Source of the DNA: Paralithodes platypus
Lineage: Eukaryota; Arthropoda; Malacostraca; Decapoda; Lithodidae
DNA: 64,000 nucleotides
Reading direction: 5' to 3'
NCBI GenBank assembly: GCA_032716605.1
Contig: CM064572.1
Coordinates: forward strand, 42,917,897 to 42,981,896
The position numbers and the translations under genes are program-made. Positions within the stretch are counted from its first letter, which is position 1. Every line of letters begins with the position of its first letter. Under the pieces are notes generated by a model that saw nothing but the letters and a program-made list of their open reading frames with translations, had not been told where the DNA came from and did not search any database. Below, piece by piece: positions 19,378-32,417 of this stretch.

Positions 19378-21351
19378 TAACTATTCCTCTAGACGCCTCA
19401 CTGTTGACGAAGAAAAATTTCTTATCCAAAGGATTAAAATTTGCTTTTCATAAATCAAAGTCCAATTTCTTATCTCACTTCCTCCCATTTGAAAAGTTAA
19501 TCAAGCTACTATCGTTTCACCCTCTCTTCGAGTTTAAAGGTAGAACCGCAGACTTTTTTAGAAATTCGCTCAAACACCTTGCTCTCTCAACTTTCTACTC
19601 AAAGAAACACTACGAACACTCATTAAGCACAGAGGAAGTTAAAATCTTGAATAACCTCAAATCAGATGAGTCCATTATTATTATCAGACCAGATAAAGGC
19701 AATGGTGTAATCCTTTTAAACAAACCCGATTATGTAGAAAACATGTCAGTGATTTTAGACGATAGGACCAAGTTCTCTAAAGTAAACGATAAAGTTTTTA
19801 ATTTGATAATTAAACAATAAGATAAAGTAAATAACTTTTTAAGATCTCTAAAGAAGAAAGGATGAACATTTGTATTCCCATTTATTCGTGTCAGGTGCTA
19901 AACCAGGTGTGATGTACGAACTCCCCAAGATACACAAACCTGAGTGCCCCCTTCGCCCTATCTCTCCGCCATAGGTACTTTCAATTACAGACTCGCAAAA
20001 TGTCTTGTCCCGATTCTAGCTCCGATTGCATCAAATTAATTTACCATCAGAAATTCATTTTCTTTCGCTAAAGAAATATGTAATTACAAATACGACCAAT
20101 GTACCCTAGCCCCATTTGATGTCAAGTCTCTGTTTACCAACTTAACGAAACTATTGACATCTGCACCAACACTATGGTTAAGGATTCGGACTTAGTTCAC
20201 GGCTTTAGTAAATCAGAATTTCATAAACTTCTTTCATTAGCATCAAAAGACTGCTTGTTTTTGTTCAACGAATCCCTGTACAGACAAACGGACGGAGTTT
20301 CCATGGGTAATCCGTTAGGTTGTTGTCTCGCCAATTCATTCCTTGCCCATCATGAAACCATATGGCTTAACCAGTGCCCCGAAAATTTCAAACCTTTAGT
20401 ATAACTATAAACGGTACATCGACGACATCTTCCTAGTATTCAGTTCCCCTGATCATGTCCCGCTAGTTCTTAATTACTTGAACTCCGAACACCAAAACAT
20501 CAAATTCACCGCCGAACTAGAGAACGAAAACAAGTTACCATTTCTTGTTATTAATATTGAAAAATCAAACCATTCATTTGTAACATCAGTGTACCGCAAA
20601 CCGACATTCACAGGCCTCATGACTAAGTTCGACTCCTCCATCCCTATCCAATTCAAGCGAAATTTAGTGTGCACTCTGGTCACCAGAGCTTATAATATAT
20701 GTTCCAATTTCATGACCATGCATAACGAATTTCAGTATTTGAAGAAAATGTTAAGTGCGAGCGAACGGCTTCCCACTAATGTTCATTGACAAATGTATTG
20801 GTACCCAGCTTCAAAAATTACATTCTCCCTCGCCAAAAATCACTACAGTTAATAAGGCCCCTTTGTATTTTTCCTGCCCATTTCTTGGTAAGCATAGCTT
20901 CGCACTAAAACACAGTCTTCAAAGACTGATCTCTGAGTTCTTTCCTCATATTTTATTAAGGGTATTATTCAAGCCTCCAATTACAATCTCCCAGCTGTTC
21001 AAAGTTAAAGATCGTATCCCTTGTGTTCTACAATCCTCAGTTGTATATAAGTACAAGTGTAGTAGCTGTAATGCTACGCATATTGGTCAAACCAAACGCC
21101 AACTTTCAACGAGGATCTCGGAACACAAGGGTCGATCTTACCGTACCAATTTCCCTTTGTCAAAGCCATCATATTCTGCTATCCGAAACCATAACGAAAC
21201 CTCAGATCATACTATAAATAGCCAGGATTTTACCATATTGTTCACTGCAACAGACGACATGACACGTGTGACAGCTGAGTCCCTCCTCACCCACCACCTC
21301 CGCCCGTCTCTAGGCACCCACGAGACCTCCACGCCCCTCCTCTGCTTTTAG
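19378..21351 (+). pseudogene. PLE1 plus copy: RT plus GIY-YIG endonuclease, frame-broken
   Basis: Segments in order: N-terminal RT (19404-19820, with SIIIIRPDKGNGVILLNK); a broken stretch with KPGVMYELPKIHKPECPLRP-like sequence (about 19915-19960); RT core (20174-20404, LYRQTDGVSMGNPLG); the catalytic RYIDDIF box (about 20411-20435); NIKFTAELENENKLPFL; then the GIY-YIG domain in 20755-21351 (YKYKCSSCN, HIGQTKR, AESLL). At least three frameshifts or stops separate them (near 19820, 20401 and 20760). Penelope RTs are telomerase-related and insert via the GIY-YIG nuclease. All main motifs survive, so decay is recent. Confidence 0.85.
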
Positions 21352-21837
21352 TGTCCTGTGCTGGTACGTGTAGGCATATGTTTAAATATATTTATGTGCC
21401 CATTTGTACTCCTGTTTCCTTATTTTAGTCGACCCCGCCCCTTTCACTCCTTGACTTTTAAATTCGCCACCCTCATCTATCTTTATTTTGCCTAACATTA
21501 ATTATTATTGTTTACATTATTCTCACTCTTTTATTCCTTTTTCACTTATCAAACATCTCTACTTTTAATGTCTTAATGTAATGAACCTTAACTATATTTT
21601 CGTTAATATTATCTTTTGAATACATTTTCAATTTTAACATGTGATGATATTATGATATTCACGATAGGTATTTATTCTTTCTCTTTTTTAGGCTTGATAT
21701 TGATACAAGATTAGTGTTGAAACGTTGCCAATAAACAAATATGTTCCTGTTCGCTTTGGTCTTCATATTCCTTATTCGTCTTCGATTCCCAGTAGGAGAA
21801 TCAATTGCTTCCATTATATATATATATTTATATATAT

Positions 21838-22530
21838 ATTCTTTAATACATACGAGGTTGAAAGAAATGGCAATTTCTGCGTATATCCAAGCCTTACATC
21901 CTAACATCAACAACCAAACTCTAGACCTTCAGATCCTTCCTTCTGCCAAAAGGCACTACCCTACAGGACCTAACGGCCCTCCTCGCCCCCCGGTGCCCTT
22001 GACGCAGCCCCCCGCGCTACCTCCTTCAGCTTCGTCTTCTGCCGACGCCACACGGACCATACAACTTAGGCCACGCCCCTCGACACGCAGCCAATCAGCT
22101 TTGACCCCGCCACCCGACCAACACCATCCCGCATCCAGTGCGCCTGCGTGAAGGGGTTCCCCCTTTTGCACTCCTAGAATACCCCTCCACCTATAGGAGA
22201 CTTTTGCCCCCTGATTTTCGCCTCCTCTGATCCTCCACCCCTTCCTATATACCCTTCCTGTTTACCTTTTATATCATTCTGCCCTTACTTGATAATGCTG
22301 GTTGTCCAGTGAAACGCGTCGTATATCCTGTATCATCATGTACATTTATGTAACCCTGTACCACCATGAATTTTGCTCATCTCATTCATCTACTTCCTGC
22401 CACCCAGCGAAAACTCATCAGAGACCTGGAAACTTTGAATAATAAAATTTCCTACGCAGACATTGCCATTTCTTTCAACCTCGTATGTATTAAAGAAAAT
22501 TTATTACCTGGCTTTACTAACATATATATA
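21838..22530 (+). mobile_element. PLE2 copy 2: ORF C-terminus, hammerhead-like motif and head of the next copy
   Basis: It starts with an inverted 33-bp piece of the PLE2 head (21838-21872). The Penelope C-terminal segment follows (YIQALHPNINNQTLDLQILP, 21876-22000), then a proline-rich tail. Next comes CTTGATAATGCTGGTTGTCC at about 22289, leading into AGTGAAACGCGTCGTA, and the start of a new ORF (22366, MNFAHLIHLLPATQRKLIRD) that stops at an AT repeat near 22520. This is a tail-to-head junction of tandem Penelope copies. Confidence 0.75.
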
Positions 22531-22887
22531 TATACAGATAATGCAAATATGCCAAGGAAAATATGCCATTGTGAAAAAGTTGTATTGTAGGGCTAATTAT
22601 ATAGTCGACCTCGTTACCAACATCAAGAGAAAAGTGATAACAGCGCTAATGGAATCTCTCTCTCTCTCATACACAGGACACGCATAAAGAAATCCATACA
22701 AATTAACACCCACATCTATAACTGTAATGATTAACAAAGTATGTAACACACACAAAACAAATAAAAAATAAAAAAAATAAACACACACACACACACCCAC
22801 ACATGGCTCCCTACACACATGACCGTAACTCCAAGCTTACCCCCATACCCACATTATGCCATAAAACGCTTGCATAGATACTCTCAT

Positions 22888-22954
<67 letters not shown>

Positions 22955-23020
22955 ACCCTCACTCCCAACCCATCCACACTTTTCTCCACAAGCAACCTTC
23001 CCACATCACCCCCACACCCC
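22531..23020. repeat. Spacer with (CA)n microsatellites
   Basis: CA runs at 22781-22803 and 22889-22952; the remainder is A/C-rich. No gene seen. Confidence 0.8.
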
Positions 23021-23414
23021 TTAAGGAGAGATAGACCGTTTTTTGGTCCCCCTTCTTCCTCATGTTTAGCCCCAGTAGTTTTGAGATTTTAAGATGTTTG
23101 CCAACTTAGGTTGTCGATATTAACACCTTTCGCCCCATTTTGTTGTCAATTTTAAGACCTTTCGTGCCCTTTAGGTGTCGTTATTTCCTGGTGAGCGATA
23201 GCGAGCCTGTAATTGTGGAGGAACCGGCATTCGGCCGTGACATTTTTCTAGCGAAAAATGTACAAATTCATCTTGTAGCGGGATCTAATGGATGTATTTT
23301 TAAGTTTGATGGAGGTCTATGGAGGAAACTAAAAATAAATGAATATATAAATAAATACTAAAAAATAAATTAATATATAAATAAATACTAAACCAATAAC
23401 CACTGTCCCCTTAA
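23021..23414 (+). mobile_element. MITE-A copy 4
   Basis: TTAA-bounded (23021-23024, 23411-23414). Contains GGTGAGCGATAGCGAGCCTG, GGAACCGGCATTCGGCCG and TCTATGGAGGAAACT. Confidence 0.85.
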
Positions 23415-23611
23415 CCCACACTTTTCCAACCCGCCCCACAGGAAAATACCCACTTTATCTTGGTTCCATCTCGTTTGATCACAATATCCCACCCTCCCTC
23501 CTTCACTACCGCCACCTCCTCCATTACCGCCATCTCAAACACTTTCCCAACACCGCTTCCACCTCTACCTCAACCACCCTGCACCCCCTCCTCACCACCA
23601 TCATCCCCTTC

Positions 23612-23653
<42 letters not shown>

Positions 23654-23756
23654 TTTCGCCACCAATACCTTCACTACTGGCAAAACTACCACCGCCACCA
23701 TCACTATCACTATCCCTCACCACCACCACCCTCCCTACACCTCTCTGTCCCCCGTC
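23415..23756. repeat. Low-complexity ACC/CTA-rich sequence
   Basis: Contains a (CTA)n run at about 23619-23652 and CCA-rich DNA. The open frame across it is compositional. Confidence 0.75.
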
Positions 23757-25884
<2,128 letters not shown>

Positions 25885-26233
25885 AAGCCGCACAGAGGGA
25901 CTGCAGTAAGTGGAAGGGAATGGCCTTAGAATTGCACGACTATCTTCTTGGGGAGGAACGCGGAAAAGATGGGAATTATTAAGGGTGGTACAACTCTCAG
26001 AAAATGCAAATAGTTAAATATATACCAATATATGAATGTAACGTTATATACCATTACTGTATATATATATATATACAGTATATCAATTTCGAAGGTTTTA
26101 TCAAGTTAATGCTTCAGAAGACGTCAGCACAGGGTTGCAGAAAAATGTTGCCGGTATAAACACGCTTGTGTAAATAGGCCTTTGTGTTATACGAGATACG
26201 ATAAATGAAGATGATGATAATGGTATAATTGGT

Positions 26234-26605
26234 TTAAGGGGAGATGGGTCGTTTTTCTGGTCCCCATTCTTCCTCATCCTTATCCCCTTTAGTTTTCAGA
26301 TGTTAAGACCATTAGTTTGGCGATTTGATGACTTTTTGCTCCATTTCTTTGTCAATATTTTTAAACCTTTCGTGCCATTTAGGTATCAATTTTGTCCTGG
26401 CGAGCGATAGCGAGCCTGTATTTTAGGAGGAACCGGTCTTCGGCCGGAACATTTTTCTATCGAAGATTTACAAATTTATCTTGAAGGAGGGTATTGGGGG
26501 GTGTTTTTGTTAAAACTTGATTGCGGTCTAGGGAGGAAACTACACAATCTAAAAAAAAACAATACATAAATGAACAACATTATAAATACGCCCATCCCCC
26601 CTTAA
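26234..26605 (+). mobile_element. MITE-A copy 5
   Basis: TTAA-bounded (26234-26237, 26602-26605). Has TGGCGAGCGATAGCGAGCCT, AACCGGTCTTCGGCCGG and CTAGGGAGGAAACTA. The flanks on both sides share GATGATGA-(A/C)TATGGTATAATTGG, a repeat longer than the TTAA duplication. Confidence 0.9.
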
Positions 26606-26673
26606 GATGATGACTATGGTATAATTGGCGTAAAGTAAACTCAAACCGTCCAGTAAATCAAATGTAAAACGCA

Positions 26674-26678
26674 CACAC

Positions 26679-26756
<78 letters not shown>
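26674..26756. repeat. (AC)n microsatellite
   Basis: Pure AC run directly before the SINE tRNA-like head. Confidence 0.95.
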
Positions 26757-26758
<2 letters not shown>

Positions 26759-27150
26759 CCCGTAGCCTAGTAGGTAGAGCTCTCGTCTCACACACGAGGG
26801 GTCGGGGTTCAATCCCCGGCCGGGCGGAGACAAATTGGGCTTGTCTCCTTTCATGTGTTAGCCTCAGGTCACCTAGCTGTAAATAGGTACCTGGAAAAAG
26901 TGGACGACGTTGTGACGTCCAATCTGGGGTTGGCAAAAATGGTACAAGGCGAGATGGGTATCATATGGTTCACCTAAGCTGATGGCTACCTAAGCCTTCG
27001 GGCGAGACGGTACCGTCTATAGTGAGAATGGTACCATACAGATCCACCCTAAGCCTTCGTTTCCGATGTCGCCAATTGGCTAAATACAGACTACACACAC
27101 ATCCACAGCCATTCCAACAGTACATAAAACACTTAACATGCATTTCACGC
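26757..27150 (+). mobile_element. tRNA-derived SINE (tRNA-Val-like head), full copy
   Basis: 26757-26828 folds partly as a tRNA: acceptor GCCCG/CGGGC, A box TAGCCTAGTAGG, anticodon loop CTCACAC (anticodon CAC, Val) and B box GGTTCAATCCC. The mismatched acceptor end and T stem argue against a working tRNA. A body of about 300 bp follows (CCTCAGGTCACCTAGCTGTA, GGTACCTGG, GATGTCGCCAATTGGC). The body recurs inverted at 31966-32263. Confidence 0.75.
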
Positions 27151-27302
27151 AATACATTCCCAGTTAAGGAGGCGCGATAATAATGAGCTTAGCTCGCATT
27201 GCGTGGATTCCCCTTGACGAACAAGTAACTGAGTGAGTAACACACACACACACACACACACACCATTCATGGAGTATAACGTTATGTGGTTAACTAACTA
27301 CT

Positions 27303-27515
27303 TTAACACATGAACGAGCGACGTCTGTTATATTATATATTTATATCAAAATTATCTTATGCAGCTTAGGAAGGATCAGTGGTAGTTAAAATAATTGCTT
27401 CATATACTTCAAAGGCTTATTATTGCTAGAGACCCTTTTTAAAGAGAATAACATCGATTAGGCTAGTTTTAACAAGAATATAATATATGGATGTCGATGG
27501 TACGGAAAGGGTTAA
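27303..27515 (+). mobile_element. MITE-E copy 1
   Basis: TTAA-bounded, 213 bp. Contains GCAGCTTAGGAAGGATC, TATTATTGCTAGAGACC and an end GGTACGGAAAGGGTTAA. Confidence 0.7.
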
Positions 27516-27539
27516 GGAGAACAGAACAATGGAGGACAA

Positions 27540-27830
27540 GCATCTGAAAAACACACACACATACATACACGCACACACATAGGCTGATTACCACATACAC
27601 GCACTTATACAAACGCAATACACTCACAAAACATACACGCGCGCACAGGCACGCAAGTCACAAACTCACGCATACACACACTGGTTTACTGACACACACA
27701 CACACAGAAACACAATACACAAACATACAAGCAAGCACACACACAAACGCACACTCACACATATAGGCTTACTGACACACACGCACACGCACACACACAC
27801 GCGCGCACACACACAGCCAGAAGCATGTAT
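27540..27830. repeat. CA-rich degenerate repeat
   Basis: ACACAC/ACGCAC/ATACAC units with CACACACATATAGGCTTACTG-like segments repeated near 27580, 27680 and 27762. Confidence 0.8.
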
Positions 27831-28017
27831 ACCGTCAGAAGCCGCACATAAACCCTGAGAAATGACTTGTGTTCCAGCTCTAAAACACTGACAAACGACT
27901 CCAAGCAACACACAGGCAATAAGTGGGAACATGAAGTTAAAATAGAACAGTTAGTGTGGGAATCTAGTTTTTTGATGGACCGACTACCTAACTGCTAACT
28001 TGATAAACTTGAAGGAA

Positions 28018-28396
28018 TTAAGGGGAGATTTTCACATACGGGATTATTTTTCTAACATCCTTCTTTCTCATGGTTACCCCCATTATTATACAGATTTGAA
28101 GTTGTTCATCCCATTAGTTTGGCGATTTTAAGACCTTTCACCCCATTTATTTGGCAATATTAAGACCTTTTGTACAATTTAGGCATCGATTGTTTTTCCT
28201 GGCGAGCGACAGCGAGCCTGTAATGTAAGGTGAGGCCGGAACATTTTTCTGTCGAAAAATGTAATTTATCTTTAAGCAGGGGCTTGTTTTTTTTTTTGTT
28301 TTTTTATGTTATATTGGTGGAGGTCTAGGGAGGAAACTGAACAAGTAATACAAAGACAAATAAATAAGCAAATAAAAACGGCCATCACCCGCTTAA
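28018..28396 (+). mobile_element. MITE-A copy 6
   Basis: TTAA-bounded (28018-28021, 28393-28396). Has TGGCGAGCGACAGCGAGCCT and TCTAGGGAGGAAACTGA. Its right TTAA is shared with the next MITE. Confidence 0.85.
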
Positions 28397-28626
28397 CCCT
28401 CTCCGACATATGACGCGATTTTGAGCCTATTAGGGATAATTTAAAGCCTTTGTTACCATCAGGGATATTTAGAAACCTTTAGTTTAGTTACTTCAACCTC
28501 TGCAGTTGTCTTTGAGTTAGCTGTGGGCAGAAAACTAATTTTGGAGAGGTAATTATAAGAGTGAGATAACTCTATTTCTTATTGCTAATCTGGCAACCTC
28601 TGCGTCATAAATGCGTGAAGGGTTAA
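28393..28626 (+). mobile_element. MITE-D copy 1
   Basis: TTAA-bounded, 234 bp, beginning TTAACCCTCTCCGACATATG and ending GTGAAGGGTTAA. The inverted homologue is at 43083-43316. Confidence 0.8.
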
Positions 28627-28809
28627 ATAGAACAGTTATCCAGTTTATAAAATGATGGACCGACTACCTAACGGCTAACTCAGAGTTCTTTAGAAACTTG
28701 AAGGAATTAAAAGAAATATTAAATAATGCAATGTGGCTAAGCTGATGCTTACGATGACTAATCCTAAGATTCTCAAGAAGAAATACTATTTGCTTAATTG
28801 ATGTAAGTC

Positions 28810-28985
28810 ATTTGAGCCGCGGAGGCCGAGTGGACGGCACACTAACGTGAAAATCTGCTTGACATGGGTTCGATCCCAGCCAAAGCAGACTATTTAGGTG
28901 GGTGTGGTAGTACGTCCTAGCGTGTTTCACATGCTCGCACCCAGTCGGGGGACACCTTGACGACGTATACAGACTAATAAACACA
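28810..28985 (+). mobile_element. tRNA-derived SINE (Ser/Leu-like head)
   Basis: A-box-like AGGCCGAGTGGACGG and B box GGGTTCGATCCC, followed by GTGGTAGTACGTCCTAGCGT and CACCCAGTCGGGGGACACC as in 8480-8560. Confidence 0.65.
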
Positions 28986-29653
28986 CACAACAAAGTTATT
29001 CCAACAGCTTCCTCTATGTACAACACCCCTTCTCTGCTATCTACACTTTCCCAGCCCTATGGTCCTATTGTACTGCTTGATGACGTAATGGGATTTCAAA
29101 TGTAAGATATAAAATAATAAAACTGAATAACAGATAATATGAAGACAAATTAAACGGGTTTAATAACAAAACAATATGGTTAATCTGACAGCATAATACA
29201 TACATAAACAAACATAATCAATCCTCACTTGGGGTGTGTGAATGGACTGGTACATACCTGTCAAAAAGAAAGTAATATTGAATACAAGTGAAGATATTAA
29301 AGTTAACTGGCCAACATATATATACTAATGGGGCGAAATGTCTTACAATCGCCAAACTAATGGGTCGAGCGTCTAAAAATCTGAAAACTAACGGGGCTAA
29401 GCATGAGGGAGAAGGGGGTTCAGACAAACGACATACCTCCTCCTAATGTAATAATTATCCATAGCTTGTCGTCGCAAATGAGTGACTTAACTAACCAAGC
29501 GTACACTATTACTGTCCATTGCAGGCCTATCTATTACAGTGGATATTACAAGGTTCAATAAACACTCGACTGGTTAGTAAGTACGCGTGTAAATTAGCAT
29601 GCCTACATATATAAATGAGTGCAGTAAATAAAATGTATATCTACAGTATATCG

Positions 29654-29701
<48 letters not shown>

Positions 29702-29992
29702 ATATATATACATTAACAATACCCTTGGCGAAATCCCGACTTGCTAACTATCTTTCTAGTTCATATACATTTATCTATGCATCTAACGATATATCTACAT
29801 ATGTATCTAAATATCTATCTACAGCATCTATCAATTACTACCTCGGCTGATATCCCAACTTTCCTAGAGGGACACAGAGGGACCTTCAACTCAGATGTAT
29901 TGCCTCTTCCTCGAGTCTGTGTCAACTTATACTGTATATCCATTTTATTTTTTCTGTCTGTTTGTCCATCTATACATCTTCCTCTAGTCGTG
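28986..29992. other. Intronic spacer with a MITE-A fragment and (ATCT)n
   Basis: 29325-29445 on the minus strand matches the 5' third of MITE-A (AATGGGGCGAAATGTCTTAC, GCATGAGGGAGAAGGGGG). (ATCT)n lies at 29656-29705. The rest shows nothing recognisable. Confidence 0.6.
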
Positions 29993-30214
29993 GCAATTGC
30001 CGACTTGCGAGTTTCGTTCTATAAGGACGTTGGAGCCGTGAACATCGATATCACACAGACATGCAATGTAAGTTTCTGATGGATAAATGGTATGTTGAAT
30101 TGGGTGTTATGTATTTATAAATGTACTACGACCGTATTTTAGCTGTATTTGTTTTTAAATCTCGTTGTCTACAGCTCCAACTTCCTCATAAAACGAAACT
30201 CGCAAGTCGGTAAT
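29993..30214 (+). mobile_element. MITE-F copy 1 (TIR element of about 220 bp)
   Basis: Terminal inverted repeats of about 45 bp: GCCGACTTGCGAGTTTCGTT at the left, its complement AACGAAACTCGCAAGTCGGT at the right, both continuing into GAAGTTGGAGC-like sequence. A homologue in the opposite orientation is at 33986-34210. Confidence 0.8.
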
Positions 30215-30229
30215 TTATCAATCCATTTG

Positions 30230-30249
30230 ATTTATCTATCTATCTATCC

Positions 30250-30287
<38 letters not shown>

Positions 30288-30350
30288 AATAACCTACCTA
30301 CCTACCTACCTACCTATCTATCTATCTATCTATCTATCTATATATCTAAC
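30230..30350. repeat. (ATCT)n / (ACCT)n microsatellite
   Basis: ATCT run, then a (ACCT)n block at 30294-30315, then ATCT again. Confidence 0.95.
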
Positions 30351-30424
30351 ACTAACCCAGCCTTCACACACAGAGACAAAGACAACCAAGAATACAGATT
30401 TAGTGCCTCTTTCATTGGAGGGGA

Positions 30425-30785
30425 CAAGTGGCCGAGCAGTTTACAGCGCTGTACAGAAACTATACCCTGTTTCTTTTCAACTGGCGTGAACAGTTCCCAT
30501 CAAGATTTCTCAGATATTTTGAAGATGTTGTAGTGAAATATGGTGCCAATTATATAAACTTGGTCATACTATGATGCAGACTCAGAGACGTAGTAGTTTC
30601 ATATGTTTCCTTTAATTATCGAGAAATACGCTGCTAAGGGATACAATTTATCGTGAGCTGAAAAGAAACCAACTATAGTACAAAGACGATCGGTCAATAG
30701 TGTGCCAGGTTCGAGCCCTATGTTGGGTGGTATTTGAAAGGTGGACTCTCACATGTTAACATCAGGTCTGTATCATATACAATAT
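30425..30785 (+). mobile_element. tRNA-like SINE split by MITE-G
   Basis: A box at about 30429-30448 (TGGCCGAGCAGTTTACAGCG) and B box at about 30708 (CAGGTTCGAGCCC) are separated by a 225-bp insertion at 30454-30678. Removing the insertion leaves tRNA-like spacing with a variable arm, as in Leu/Ser-type heads. Confidence 0.65.
30454..30678. mobile_element. MITE-G copy 1
   Basis: TA at 30452-30453 and 30679-30680 may be the target duplication. The ends CAGAAACTATACCCTGTTTC and (inverted) CTATAGTTGGTTTCTTTTCA are similar. The body matches the inverted sequence 47808-48031. Confidence 0.7.
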
Positions 30786-31066
30786 ACATTTTAATCAAAT
30801 AGGTAAGCGTGATCTTACGATAACGAACCCTTTCACTCAGTCAGACGCTCTCTAAACGTAATACAATCGCTTACTAATAAAATAAATAAATAATGAATCA
30901 TATTATTTTGAACTGGTTAATATAATCGTGGAATGTTATCCAAGATATGGCTGACTGTTCCCTAATGGTATAAATATTAGTTTCTTTACTCAAGTAGTTA
31001 TTAAGTTAGAGAGGTTAGTGGTCAACATTGTTGGCCTACCTATAATGGACAGGGTATCAATATCGC
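30786..31066. other. Intronic spacer, nothing recognised
   Basis: AT-rich sequence without a repeat match elsewhere in the window. Confidence 0.5.
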
Positions 31067-31279
31067 TTAACCCTTTAAGTACCAGCGACGTCGGTTATAT
31101 TTTATGCTAGCTGTATTTAAACGATATTAGGCAGCTGCGGAAGGAGCTGTGCCAATTAAGGGGTTGGCTGAGATAGTTTGATGCCGAATTATGCTAGAGG
31201 TCCTTCCTAAGCTGAATAAAATCGTACAATAGCTGCCAGAATATTATGCAAAGGACTCCCCTGGTACTGAATGGGTTAA
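31067..31279 (+). mobile_element. MITE-E copy 2
   Basis: TTAA-bounded, 213 bp. Ends TTAACCCTTTAAGTACCAGC and (inverted) TTAACCCATTCAGTACCAGG; internal GAGGTCCTTCCTAAGCTGAA. Confidence 0.85.
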
Positions 31280-31404
31280 GAGTCGTTAGTAATTGCTGTG
31301 TTGGTAAAGCTTCAGGAAAGCCATGTAGGAATAAAGTGGATAAAAGATTGTTGTAATTCTCAGACTAGGCCCAAGCGAGAATTCTCCTAGGCTAAGCAAA
31401 ATCA

Positions 31405-31775
31405 CTTAATAAAGGGAGATGGGCCTTTTTCTGGTCCCCTTTCTTCCTCATGCTTATCCCCCATTAGATTTTAAGACGTTTGCCCAATTAGTTTGTCGAT
31501 TTTTACACCTTTCGCCCCATTTCTTTGTCAATATTAAGACTTGTCCTGGACTGGTGTCGATTATTTTTCTTGGCGAGCAATAGAGAGCCTGTAATTGTAG
31601 AGGAACCGGCCTTTGGCCGTGACATTTTTCTACCGAAAAATGTATAAATTAATCTTGAAGGGGGAGCTAATGGATGTATTTTTTTTTATTAAATTGAGAT
31701 AGGTCTAGGGAGGAAACTAAAAAATAAATGAATATATAAATAAATAGGCCCCCCAAAAATAACCAGTCCCCTTAA
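31405..31775 (+). mobile_element. MITE-A copy 7
   Basis: Starts TTAATAAAGGGAGATGGG and ends CCCCTTAA at 31772-31775. Contains TTGGCGAGCAATAGAGAGCC, AACCGGCCTTTGGCCG and CTACCGAAAAATG. Confidence 0.85.
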
Positions 31776-31850
31776 AGTTAGCCAATATTTGTTCTGCCAC
31801 GTTCCTCTTGCAGTAACTCTGAGAAGACCTGAAGTGACAGTCGTTTGAGG

Positions 31851-31894
<44 letters not shown>

Positions 31895-31965
31895 ACTCTA
31901 GTTGTATTGCGGGAGTGAGCATGCTCGTTATTTCCCGCCTCCTATATGTGTAGGTGTTATATGTA
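31776..31965. repeat. Spacer with (GT)n
   Basis: GT run at 31853-31890; otherwise nothing recognised. Confidence 0.85.
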
Positions 31966-32263
31966 TCGTTGGAATGGCTGTGGATGTGTGTGTAGTCTGT
32001 ATTTTAGCCAATTGGCGACATCGGAAACGAAGGCTTAGGGTGGATCTGTATGGTACCATTCTCACTATAGACGGTACCGCCTCGCCCGAAGGCTTAGGTA
32101 GCCATCAGCTTAGGTGAACCATATGATACCCATCTCGCCTTGTACCATTTTTGCCAACCCCAGATGGGACGTCACAACGTCGTCCACTTATTCCAGGTAC
32201 CTATTTACAGCTAGGTGAACTGAGGCTAACACATGAAAGGAGACAAGCCCAATTTGTCTCCGT
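31966..32263 (-). mobile_element. SINE body copy 2 (tRNA-Val type), head missing
   Basis: Reverse complement of 26829-27115: GGCTGTGGATGTGTGTGTAG, GCCAATTGGCGACATCGG, CCAGGTACCTATTTACAGCT and GGAGACAAGCCCAATTTG. It stops where the tRNA head would begin and runs into a GT repeat. Confidence 0.8.
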
Positions 32264-32417
32264 GTCTTTGTGTGTGTGTGTGTGTGTGTGTGTAAGTGTG
32301 TGTGGGGGGGGGGGGGGTTATATATTGGTAGACTGTGCCGGAAACCAACTCTTACATAACGGTGTAAGCCCCGACACACGGTATGTTTCTTTCTAGTATT
32401 TCTTCTGAGGTTGTTTA

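Larger units (their letters stand above)
18062..21775. mobile_element. Penelope-like element PLE1 with a head-to-head inverted partial copy
   Basis: Arms 18062-19310 (minus) and 20525-21775 (plus) are inverted and nearly identical. The 198-residue frames in the two arms differ at only about three residues. The 1.2 kb between them holds the N-terminal and RT part of the plus copy. The outer ends both read inwards from ATAAGGAATATGAAGACC. A full copy carrying a 5'-truncated inverted copy at its start is a known Penelope arrangement. A hammerhead-like motif lies near each outer end (about 18110-18160 and 21690-21735). Confidence 0.85.

Noticed and set aside
26757..26828. Functional tRNA-Val gene
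   Set aside because: The acceptor and T stems have mismatches, a SINE body follows directly and the body recurs elsewhere. It is better explained as a SINE head.
29996..30079. Exon ending in a GTAAGT-like donor at about 30068
   Set aside because: The sequence is the left arm of MITE-F, which recurs at 33986-34210; the donor-like site is incidental.
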